A DNA stretch of 64,000 nucleotides from DATARH01 sp036268425 (GTDB lineage: Bacteria > Pseudomonadota > Alphaproteobacteria > ATCC43930 > CGMCC-115725), in contig DATAUE010000130.1 in NCBI GenBank assembly GCA_036268425.1, positions 1 through 64,000 on the forward strand. The letters run 5' to 3'. The notes under the pieces were generated by a model. It ran no database searches. It was given only the letters and a program-made list of their open reading frames with translations, and was not told the DNA's origin. Below are positions 16,306-23,696 of the stretch, one piece after another. The translations under genes were made by a program, and so were the position numbers. The stretch's first letter is position 1, and each line of letters opens with the position of its first letter.

Positions 16306-16383
16306 TGGGGCGAGTGATGGGACTTGAACCCACGACATCCAGATCCACAATCTGGCGCTCTAACCACCTGAGCTACACCCGCC
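16306..16383 (-). tRNA. tRNA-His (GTG)
   Basis: The minus strand folds as a standard cloverleaf: acceptor ggcgggtg, D-arm gctcaggtggttagagc, anticodon arm with loop around GTG (cagattgtggatctg), T-arm gtgggttcaagtcccat, then cactcgcc and an encoded CCA. The acceptor stem has eight pairs, including G-1:C73, the classical histidine identity element. This pair is reported missing in several alphaproteobacterial orders. Confidence 0.95.
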
Positions 16384-16492
16384 ATCACTGCTGGACGTAG
16401 CGAATCGGCGGCGCAGCGTCAAGTTGGCGATGCATCCCATGCTCTCTCGCTTCCGGCTTTTTAACATCACGGATCGACCCCATGTTGCGGCG

Positions 16493-18019
16493 ATGCATGT
16501 TGCGGTGATGAATGGATCGTTGGATGGCTGGCGCCGCCGCGCCCTGCTGACGCCACGGCAGATGGGGGCGGCCGACCGGCTGGCGATCGCAAGCGGTATT
16601 GCCGGAATTATCCTGATGGAGAGTGCCGGAACCGCGATTGCCGATGCAATCACGCGCCGCTGGTCGGTGCGACCGGTCGTGGTGCTGTGCGGGCCGGGCA
16701 ATAATGGCGGCGACGGATTTGTCGTTGCACGGATTCTGGCGGCACGCGGCTGGACCGTGCGGCTGGCGCTGCTCGGCGAGCGGGCGGCATTGAAAGGCGA
16801 CGCGGCAATCGCAGCGGCGCGCTGGTCCGGCCCTGTGGAACCGCTTGGCCCGGCAAGCCTGGATGGCGCGGCACTGGTTGTCGACGCGCTGTTCGGCGCC
16901 GGTTTGGCTCGGCCGATCGAGGGCGTCGCCCACACCGTCATCGCGGCACTCGAGGCGCGGCAGGTGCCGGTCATCGCCGTCGATGTCCCGAGCGGGGTCG
17001 ACGGCGCCACCGGCGAGATCAAGGGGATCGCGCCGCACGCGGTGCTGACTGTGACTTTTTTTCGTCGCAAGCCCGGCCATCTATTGCTGCCGGGACGCGA
17101 GCATTGTGGCGACACCCTGGTCGTGCCGATCGGCATTCCGGCGGCGGTTCTCGAATCGCTCAACCCGGACACTGCCGCCAATCATCCGGATTGGTGGGGG
17201 CGGGATGTTCCGCGGCCGGGCGCGACGGGTCACAAATACACCCGAGGGCACGCCATTATTGCCGGTGGCGCGGTGATGACTGGCGCAGCGCGGCTGGCGG
17301 CGCGCGCGGCGGCGCGCGCCGGGGCGGGGCTGGTGACGGTGGTAGCGCCGCAGGCGGCGTTTCCAGTCTACGCAGCGGCGCTGGCCGGCATCATCGTGCA
17401 GCCGGTCACCGCAGCCGGAGATTTCGCCACAATGCTCGGCGATGTCAGGCGCAACGCGGCATTGGTCGGGCCGGGGGCCGGGGTGACTGCCGAGACGCGC
17501 GACAAGGTGCTGGCGGTGCTCGCGGCGAAAAAACACGCTGTGCTCGATGCCGATGCGCTGACGGCGTTTGCCGACGCGCCGCAAACCCTTGCGGCCGCGA
17601 TTGCCGCGCCGGATGTGCCGACCCCGGTGCTGACGCCGCATGAAGGGGAATTCGCCCGGCTGTTCCGGCCGCCGCTGTTCAAAGAGGGCGCGGCGCGCCT
17701 CGATCGCGCCCGCGCCGCGGCGCGTTACAGCGGCGCGGTAATCGTGCTGAAGGGCAGCGACACGGTGATCGCCGCGCCCGACGGACGCGCCGCAATCAAT
17801 GAAGGCGCCCCGCCGGAACTCGCGACCGCCGGTTCCGGCGATGTGCTGGCCGGCATTACGGTCGGCCTGCTGGCGCAGGGTATGCCGACCTTTGAAGCGG
17901 CGGCGGCCGCGGTATGGCTGCACGCGGAAGCCGCTCGTGCGTTCGGAACCGGCCTGGTCGCCGAGGATCTGGTCGAAGCCGTGCCGGCGGCGCTGGCGGT
18001 TCTGCGGCGCCGGGTCTAA
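16493..18019 (+). CDS. nnrD: Bifunctional NAD(P)HX epimerase / ADP-dependent dehydratase
   Basis: About 508-residue nicotinamide-repair enzyme that corrects hydrated NADH/NADPH. The N-terminal YjeF_N epimerase domain (to about residue 215) has VVVLCGPGNNGGDGFVVARIL and the Asp in ALVVDALFGAGL. The C-terminal ribokinase-like dehydratase domain has GHAIIAGGAVMTGAARLAARAA, NAALVGPGAGV, VLTPHEGEF and the ATP/ADP motif ATAGSGDVLAGI. Starts at 16424 (TTG), 16430, 16493 and 16508 are all in frame; homology begins at RALLTPRQMGAADRL, so 16493 or 16508 is likely. No clear ribosome-binding site precedes either. Confidence 0.92.
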   Translation: MHVAVMNGSLDGWRRRALLTPRQMGAADRLAIASGIAGIILMESAGTAIADAITRRWSVRPVVVLCGPGNNGGDGFVVARILAARGWTVRLALLGERAALKGDAAIAAARWSGPVEPLGPASLDGAALVVDALFGAGLARPIEGVAHTVIAALEARQVPVIAVDVPSGVDGATGEIKGIAPHAVLTVTFFRRKPGHLLLPGREHCGDTLVVPIGIPAAVLESLNPDTAANHPDWWGRDVPRPGATGHKYTRGHAIIAGGAVMTGAARLAARAAARAGAGLVTVVAPQAAFPVYAAALAGIIVQPVTAAGDFATMLGDVRRNAALVGPGAGVTAETRDKVLAVLAAKKHAVLDADALTAFADAPQTLAAAIAAPDVPTPVLTPHEGEFARLFRPPLFKEGAARLDRARAAARYSGAVIVLKGSDTVIAAPDGRAAINEGAPPELATAGSGDVLAGITVGLLAQGMPTFEAAAAAVWLHAEAARAFGTGLVAEDLVEAVPAALAVLRRRV

Positions 18020-18037
18020 ACAGCGGGTCTGAACAGC
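18012..18037 (+). repeat. 2 x 13-bp tandem repeat at the nnrD stop
   Basis: Two near-identical 13-bp units (gggtctaaacagc and gggtctgaacagc) lie in tandem across the nnrD stop codon. The duplication adds nothing to the protein. Confidence 0.7.
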
Positions 18038-18111
18038 GGTGCAGCAATACGCCGGGATCGGCCTCGTTGTCGGGTTGTTTGCCTGCGCATCCCCATTCTT
18101 GCGGAGTATCC

Positions 18112-19551
18112 ATGAGCGACCGTGCACCCGCCGGCTTTCTCGACGGCGTCGTCGACCGTGCGCTGGCGAATTTGCGTGGCGCCTGGCGCGAGATCGCGTT
18201 GTCGGCGCGCGGCGTGCTGTCCAGTGCGCTGCGACCGGACCTGCCGGAAGACGACCTTGCCCGGCTGCGCGAGCAGATGCTGTCCTGCCTCGACCGGCGC
18301 GCCAGCGAGGTGACGGCGCGAGCCCGTGCCGCCGAACTGGGGCGCAGCTATCTGGCGCTGACGGCGGCGGGTCGCGAGCGTTTCCTGCGGCTGCTGGCGG
18401 CCGAGTTCGCGGCCGATCCCGCCGCGGTCGACGCGTGCTGTTCCGCCGTGCTGGAGGCGCACGATGCGGCCGAGCGCGCCACGGCCGAGCGCGGCTTGCG
18501 TGCCGCGCTGACGCCGCAGCGCGTCACATTGCTGCGGCAGTTCAACGCTTTGCCCGAGGGGGTAAAATTCCTCGTCGATCGCCGCGCTGAACTGATCGCG
18601 CTGGCCGCCGGCGATCCGACGTTGCGCGGGCTCGCCGACGATCTGCGCGAGTTGCTGACCCATTGGTTCGATATCGGATTCCTTGAGCTGCACAAGATCA
18701 CTTGGGATTCGCCGGCCTCGCTGCTCGAAAAGCTGATGGCTTACGAGGCGGTGCATGAAATCCGCGGCTGGACCGACTTGAAAAACCGGCTGGAGGCTGA
18801 CCGGCGCTGCTTTGCGTTCTTCCACCCACGCATGCCCGACGAGCCGCTGATCTTTGTCGAGGTCGCGCTGGTCACCGGCATCGCCGGCAACGTGCATGCG
18901 CTGCTCGACGAGGCGGCACCGATCGGCAACCCGCAGACCGCCGATACCGCGATCTTCTATTCGATCTCGAACTGTCAGCGCGGTCTGGCCGGGATCAGCT
19001 TTGGCGATTTTCTGATCAAGCGCGTGGTCGATGCGCTGGCGACGGAATTACCGCGGCTCAAGACCTATTCGACGCTGTCGCCGGTGCCGGGGCTTCGCGC
19101 CTGGCTCAAGACGGAGGCGGAAACCGGCGGCCTGTTGCTGGCGAGCGAAGCACGGGCGGTGGAGACCCTGCGGGCCGGCAGCGACGATGATGACACTGAC
19201 GCCATCCTGTTGCGGCTGCTCGACCAGCCCGGCTGGCATGACGATGCGCGCATCGTCGCTGTCGTCCGCGAGCCGTTGCTGCGTTTGTGCGCGCGCTATC
19301 TGCTGCTGGAGCGGGCGGCGTCGGGACGGGCGCTCGACCCTGTGGCGCATTTCCATCTCAGCAATGGTGCGCGCGTCGAGCAGCTCAACTGGCTCGGCGA
19401 CGTATCGCCCAAGGGGATCCAGCAATCCGCCGGGATCATGGTCAATTACCTCTATCGGCTTGGCGACATCGAAGCCAACCACGAGGCCTATCGCGGCGAA
19501 GGCAAGGTCGCGGCAGCCTCGGCGGTGCGCAGCCTGGCCCGCGCAAAATGA
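18112..19551 (+). CDS. mlyCD: Malonyl-CoA decarboxylase
   Basis: 479-residue malonyl-CoA decarboxylase, converting malonyl-CoA to acetyl-CoA and CO2. The helical N-domain (about residues 1-185) is followed by the catalytic GNAT-like domain, with characteristic segments LHKITWDSPASLLEKLMAYE, RRCFAFFHPRMPDEPLIFVE, FYSISNCQRGLAGISFG and the catalytic His/Ser region VAHFHLSNGARVEQLNW. The start at 18112 follows GCGGAG and gives MSDRAPAGF. It stands alone between nnrD and tRNA-Leu, without the malonyl-CoA synthetase often found beside it. Confidence 0.92.
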   Translation: MSDRAPAGFLDGVVDRALANLRGAWREIALSARGVLSSALRPDLPEDDLARLREQMLSCLDRRASEVTARARAAELGRSYLALTAAGRERFLRLLAAEFAADPAAVDACCSAVLEAHDAAERATAERGLRAALTPQRVTLLRQFNALPEGVKFLVDRRAELIALAAGDPTLRGLADDLRELLTHWFDIGFLELHKITWDSPASLLEKLMAYEAVHEIRGWTDLKNRLEADRRCFAFFHPRMPDEPLIFVEVALVTGIAGNVHALLDEAAPIGNPQTADTAIFYSISNCQRGLAGISFGDFLIKRVVDALATELPRLKTYSTLSPVPGLRAWLKTEAETGGLLLASEARAVETLRAGSDDDDTDAILLRLLDQPGWHDDARIVAVVREPLLRLCARYLLLERAASGRALDPVAHFHLSNGARVEQLNWLGDVSPKGIQQSAGIMVNYLYRLGDIEANHEAYRGEGKVAAASAVRSLARAK

Positions 19552-19669
19552 CCATGCCTTGACATGGTAGCGGCGCCGGCTGGCTATGTTCGCTCGAACG
19601 AGTGTGTTAGAACGCGCCGCCGTTGGCCTGGAGACGCGCGCAGGGCGGCGCCGAGCGAGCGGCGGCGGC

Positions 19670-19754
19670 GCGGGCGTGGCGAAACTGGCAGACGCACTGG
19701 ATTTAGGTTCCAGCGATGAAAATCGTGGGGGTTCGAATCCCCCCGCCCGCACCA
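19670..19754 (+). tRNA. tRNA-Leu (TAG)
   Basis: Class II tRNA: acceptor gcgggcg pairs with cgcccgc, followed by discriminator A and encoded CCA. The anticodon stem ctgga/tccag holds loop tttaggt with anticodon TAG. There is a variable arm around gatgaaaatc and a T-arm gggggttcgaatcccccc. It precedes tig, as in many alphaproteobacteria. Confidence 0.96.
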
Positions 19755-19829
19755 GCGGCGCCAGGTCTTGCGAAATGGCGCCGCCCGATACTCAATACAA
19801 AATGACCAGATGGATGTGAGCACTGCGCG

Positions 19830-21437
19830 ATGAACGTGACCGAGACCAGCGCCGAGGGGTTAAAGCGGCAATTCACCATCGTTGTTCCGGCGAGCGAGGT
19901 CGACGACGCGGTCACCCGCCGGCTTGGTGAGATCGGCCGGTCGATCCGTATTCCCGGTTTTCGCCCCGGCAAGGTGCCGCTGCCGCTGCTGCGCAAGCGC
20001 TATGGCCCCGCCGTGCGTGGCGAGGTGCTGGAAAGCACGGTCAACGACAGCTCTGCCGAAGCGATCCGCGAGCATAATCTGCGACCGGCGATGCAGCCCC
20101 AGGTCGAGATCGTCTCGGCGGCCGAGGGCGCCGATTTCGAATACAAGATTTCGCTCGAGGTGCTGCCGGATATGCCGGAACCCGATTTTTCCGGGTTGAA
20201 CCTGGAAAAAGTGGTCGCCGAAATCCCGGAGGACGACATCGACAAGGCAGTCGATCGCATTGCCGAGGCGCAGCGCAAATCGGAGCCGGTTGAGCGGCCG
20301 GCCGAGATTGGCGACATCATTGTCGCCGATGTCGTTGGGCACGCCGGCGGCGTGGAGATCCCCGGCAGCCGCGGCGAAGGCCGCCAGATCGAACTTGGCG
20401 CCGAAGGTCTGCTGCCGGGCTTTACCGAACAACTGACAGGCGCGAACGTTGGCGACGAGCGCAAGGTCACGGTCACCTTCCCCGACGATTACGGCAACCC
20501 CGACATGGCCGGCAAGGAAGGGGTCTTCGACATTACGGTAAAGGAGGTGCGGGCACGTCTCCCGGCAACGCTCGATGATGACCTGGCGCAGGCGGTGGGG
20601 CTTGAAACGCTCGACGAATTACGCTCCGAAATTCGCCAGCGCATGCAACGCGATTACGATGGACTGACCCGCTCCCGGCTAAAGCGGATGCTGCTCGACA
20701 AACTGGCGGAGCGTTACGATTTCGAGGTGCCGCCGGGCATGGTCGAGATGGAGTTCCAATCGATATGGGGCCAGTACGAAAGCGAAAAGGCGCGCCGCCA
20801 GGAGATGGCGCAGGAGGCAGCGGCCGCCGGCGACGCAGCATCTGAGGCGATCGACGGGTCCGCCGTCGTCGCGCCTGAAGAGACCGCGCTCGAAGGCGCC
20901 GCCGATGCGACGTCGGCACATACCGCGCATTCGCACGAGGATGCGCACCATGAGCATCCGCATCATGGGCACCTGCATGCCGAAGCGGCGAGCGAGGCGC
21001 CGATTGACGGGTCCGCTGTGGTTGCGCCGGAGGAAACCGCGCTCGAAGGAGCGTCCGATACGGAAGCGGCGACGGTTTCCGAAGATGACGAAGACGACGA
21101 AAAGATGAAGGTCGAGTTCCACCAACTGGCCGAACGCCGGGTCCGGCTCGGCCTCCTCCTTGCCGAAATTGGTCGGAACAACAATATTAGCGTGGGCCAG
21201 GAGGAGCTCAACCAAGCGTTGACCCAAGAGGCGCGCCGCCATCCCGGATACGAACGTCAAGTCATCGACTATTATCGACAGAACCCGGATGCGCTGAACA
21301 ATCTTCGCGCGCCGCTTTTCGAAGAAAAGGTCGTCGATTTTATCGTCGAGCTGGCCAAGCCGGAGGAGCGCAAGGTTGCGCCGCAGGAGCTGATTGCTGG
21401 CGGCGAGCCGGAGGACGACAGCGTCGTTCCGGCATAA
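19830..21437 (+). CDS. tig: Trigger factor with an inserted His-rich repeat segment
   Basis: 535-residue ribosome-associated chaperone, about 80-100 residues longer than usual. The N-terminal ribosome-binding domain has the signature GFRPGKVPLPLL (about residues 43-54). A PPIase domain spans about 150-245 (GDIIVADVVG, LLPGFTEQLTGA), then the helical substrate-binding domain. An insert of roughly residues 330-415 interrupts the latter, between a coiled helix ending SEKARRQEMAQE and EKMKVEFHQLAERRVRLGLLLAEI. It contains two identical 17-residue copies of IDGSAVVAPEETALEGA flanking a segment (364-383) with 10 His in 20 residues. tig leads the tig-clpP-clpX-lon block. Confidence 0.95.
   Translation: MNVTETSAEGLKRQFTIVVPASEVDDAVTRRLGEIGRSIRIPGFRPGKVPLPLLRKRYGPAVRGEVLESTVNDSSAEAIREHNLRPAMQPQVEIVSAAEGADFEYKISLEVLPDMPEPDFSGLNLEKVVAEIPEDDIDKAVDRIAEAQRKSEPVERPAEIGDIIVADVVGHAGGVEIPGSRGEGRQIELGAEGLLPGFTEQLTGANVGDERKVTVTFPDDYGNPDMAGKEGVFDITVKEVRARLPATLDDDLAQAVGLETLDELRSEIRQRMQRDYDGLTRSRLKRMLLDKLAERYDFEVPPGMVEMEFQSIWGQYESEKARRQEMAQEAAAAGDAASEAIDGSAVVAPEETALEGAADATSAHTAHSHEDAHHEHPHHGHLHAEAASEAPIDGSAVVAPEETALEGASDTEAATVSEDDEDDEKMKVEFHQLAERRVRLGLLLAEIGRNNNISVGQEELNQALTQEARRHPGYERQVIDYYRQNPDALNNLRAPLFEEKVVDFIVELAKPEERKVAPQELIAGGEPEDDSVVPA
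20850..21053 (+). repeat. Duplicated 51-bp coding unit flanking a His-rich spacer in tig
   Basis: Copy 1 is 20850-20900 and copy 2 is 21003-21053, a 153-bp period. Both encode the same 17 residues, yet the DNA differs at nine positions, all of them synonymous. Between them, 20919-20978 encodes ten His among 20 residues. Confidence 0.9.
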
Positions 21438-21490
21438 CAAGCACAAGATTCGCGCGCCTGCTTCGGGGCGCGGGGTCCGAGGAGACCAAG

Positions 21491-22132
21491 ATGGCCGACG
21501 TTTTCGAGCAGTACATGAACAATCTGGTGCCGATGGTGGTCGAGCAGACCAACCGCGGCGAGCGTGCCTACGACATCTATTCGCGCCTGTTGAAGGAGCG
21601 GATCATCTTTCTGGTCGGGCCGATCCACGATGCGGTGTCGAGCCTGATCTGCGCCCAGTTGCTGTTTCTCGAAGCCGAGAACCCCAACAAAGACATCGCG
21701 TTCTACATCAACTCGCCGGGCGGTGTCGTGACGTCGAGCCTGGCGATGTATGACACGATGCAGTACATCCGTTCGCCAGTGTCGACCGTGTGCATCGGCC
21801 AGGCGGCCTCGGCCGGGTCGCTGCTGCTGTGTGCCGGCGCCAAGGGAAAGCGGTTTTCGCTTCCCAATTCGCGAATCATGATTCACCAGCCGTCGGGTGG
21901 TGCGCAGGGCCAGGCGACCGACATCGAAATCCAGGCACGCGAAATCCTGGCATTACGGGCACGGCTCAACGAAATCTACGTCAAGCATACCGGGCAACCG
22001 CTCGAGGCAATCCAGACCGCGCTGGAGCGCGACAAGTTCTTGTCGCCGCTGGAAGCCAAGGAGTTCGGCCTGATTGACGAGGTCGTCGAGTCGCGCCCGA
22101 CCCGTGAGGAAGAACGCGGTTTTCGCGCCTGA
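21491..22132 (+). CDS. clpP: ATP-dependent Clp protease proteolytic subunit
   Basis: 213-residue ClpP serine protease, which forms the tetradecameric chamber that degrades proteins unfolded by ClpX or ClpA. Catalytic Ser107 lies in GQAASAGS and His132 in RIMIHQPSGG. The N-terminal axial loop region (NLVPMVVEQTNRGERAYDIYSRLLKERIIFLVG) is typical. GAGGAGA precedes the ATG. It lies between tig and clpX, the conserved order. Confidence 0.98.
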   Translation: MADVFEQYMNNLVPMVVEQTNRGERAYDIYSRLLKERIIFLVGPIHDAVSSLICAQLLFLEAENPNKDIAFYINSPGGVVTSSLAMYDTMQYIRSPVSTVCIGQAASAGSLLLCAGAKGKRFSLPNSRIMIHQPSGGAQGQATDIEIQAREILALRARLNEIYVKHTGQPLEAIQTALERDKFLSPLEAKEFGLIDEVVESRPTREEERGFRA

Positions 22133-22168
22133 GCCATGCGCGGCGAAAAGCCGGCGGATTTAATCTAG

Positions 22169-22196
22169 TTGTTGATCCGCCGGGACCCCTTATACT
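22169..22196 (+). promoter_or_regulatory. Candidate clpX promoter overlapped by an inverted repeat
   Basis: TTGTTG (22169-22174), 16 bp, TATACT (22191-22196) fit a sigma70-type promoter in the clpP-clpX gap. A perfect 9-bp inverted repeat, ccggcggat (22151-22159) and atccgccgg (22175-22183), covers the spacer. It may act as the clpP transcript end or as a regulatory site. There is no T-run, so a classical terminator is unlikely. Confidence 0.4.
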
Positions 22197-22281
22197 TTGA
22201 TGGCCAGTGCCGAGCGCACCGGCTCGGCGCTGGGCGCCGGCCCGGCGGGATATTCCGCCGGGTTCCGGTCATGGAGTGGCG

Positions 22282-23547
22282 ATGACAAAGTCCAGCGGTA
22301 GCGACTCGAAAAACACGCTGTACTGTTCCTTTTGCGGCAAAAGCCAGCACGAGGTCAGAAAGCTGATCGCGGGTCCGACCGTCTTCATTTGCGACGAATG
22401 CGTTGAGCTTTGCATGGATATCATCCGTGAAGAGCACAAGACGACGCTGGTAAAGTCGCGCGACGGGGTGCCGGGACCGCGGGATATCTGCCGCGTGCTC
22501 GATGATTATGTCATCGGCCAGGACCACGCGAAGCGCGTGCTGTCAGTAGCGGTGCACAACCATTACAAGCGGCTCGCACATCAGTCGAAAAACAACGATG
22601 TCGAACTTGCCAAATCGAACATCCTGCTGGTCGGCCCGACCGGCTCGGGCAAGACGCTGCTGGCCCAGACGCTGGCGCGTATCATCGATGTGCCGTTCAC
22701 GATGGCGGATGCGACGACCCTGACCGAGGCCGGCTATGTCGGCGAGGATGTCGAAAACATCATCCTCAAGCTGTTGCAGGCCGCTGATTACAATGTCGAG
22801 CGGGCACAGCGCGGCATCGTCTATATCGACGAAGTCGACAAGATTTCGCGCAAATCCGACAACCCGTCGATCACCCGCGACGTGTCTGGCGAGGGCGTGC
22901 AGCAGGCCCTTCTGAAGATCATGGAAGGCACGATCGCCTCGGTACCGCCGCAAGGCGGGCGCAAGCATCCGCAACAGGAGTTTCTGCAGGTCGATACGAC
23001 CAATATCCTGTTCGTATGCGGCGGCGCGTTTTCCGGCCTGGAAAAGATCATCGCGCAGCGGCGGCAAGGCACGTCGATCGGCTTTGGCGCCGAGGTGCGC
23101 GGACCCGACGAGCGCAAGACCGGCGAAATCCTCAAGGACCTCGAGCCGGAAGATTTGCTCAAATTCGGGTTGATCCCTGAGTTTGTCGGCCGTCTTCCGG
23201 TCGTCGCGACGCTCGACGACCTCGATGAGGACGCGCTGGTTGATATCCTGACCAAGCCGAAGAACGCGCTCGTCAAGCAGTACCAACGGCTCTTCGAGAT
23301 GGAGGACGTGCGCCTCGAACTCGTCGAGGAGGCGCTGCGCGGCATTGCGCAAAAGGCAATCGCGCGCAAGACCGGTGCGCGCGGCCTGCGGTCGATCATG
23401 GAATCGATCCTGCTCGACTCGATGTTCGAACTGCCCAGCCTCGCCGGGGTCAGCGAAATTGTGATCAACCGTGAGGTGGTCGAGGGGCGGGCAAAACCGC
23501 TTCACATCTATTCCGATCGCCGGGGCGACGTCGGCACCGGCGACTAG
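22282..23547 (+). CDS. clpX: Clp protease ATP-binding subunit ClpX
   Basis: 421-residue AAA+ unfoldase that feeds substrates to ClpP. The N-terminal C4 zinc-binding domain has Cys15, Cys18, Cys37 and Cys40 (YCSFCGK, FICDEC). It also has Walker A GPTGSGKT (118-125), Walker B IVYIDEVDKI, the pore-loop GYVGEDVE, the ClpP-binding IGF-type loop TSIGFGAE, and sensor 2 around ARKTGARGLRSIME. The frame is open from 22207, but MTKSSGSDSKNTLYCSF at 22282 is the family start. Confidence 0.98.
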   Translation: MTKSSGSDSKNTLYCSFCGKSQHEVRKLIAGPTVFICDECVELCMDIIREEHKTTLVKSRDGVPGPRDICRVLDDYVIGQDHAKRVLSVAVHNHYKRLAHQSKNNDVELAKSNILLVGPTGSGKTLLAQTLARIIDVPFTMADATTLTEAGYVGEDVENIILKLLQAADYNVERAQRGIVYIDEVDKISRKSDNPSITRDVSGEGVQQALLKIMEGTIASVPPQGGRKHPQQEFLQVDTTNILFVCGGAFSGLEKIIAQRRQGTSIGFGAEVRGPDERKTGEILKDLEPEDLLKFGLIPEFVGRLPVVATLDDLDEDALVDILTKPKNALVKQYQRLFEMEDVRLELVEEALRGIAQKAIARKTGARGLRSIMESILLDSMFELPSLAGVSEIVINREVVEGRAKPLHIYSDRRGDVGTGD

Positions 23548-23696
23548 GCACTGGCGATTAAGACGGGCGCTTGCGCGCCTGTCGGGCATTCCGCGCCTGA
23601 TCCTTGACGACCGGGGGCGGGACGCCAACCTAAGCACGGCTTGTCCACCGGCCCCTCGCCATTGCCGGCGAGTGGCGCTTGGCAAAAAGAGGTCTT

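Noticed and set aside
23600..23650. Possible heat-shock (RpoH) promoter before lon, cttgac then cctaag
   Set aside because: The spacing is too long and the -10 does not fit the alphaproteobacterial heat-shock consensus as I know it.
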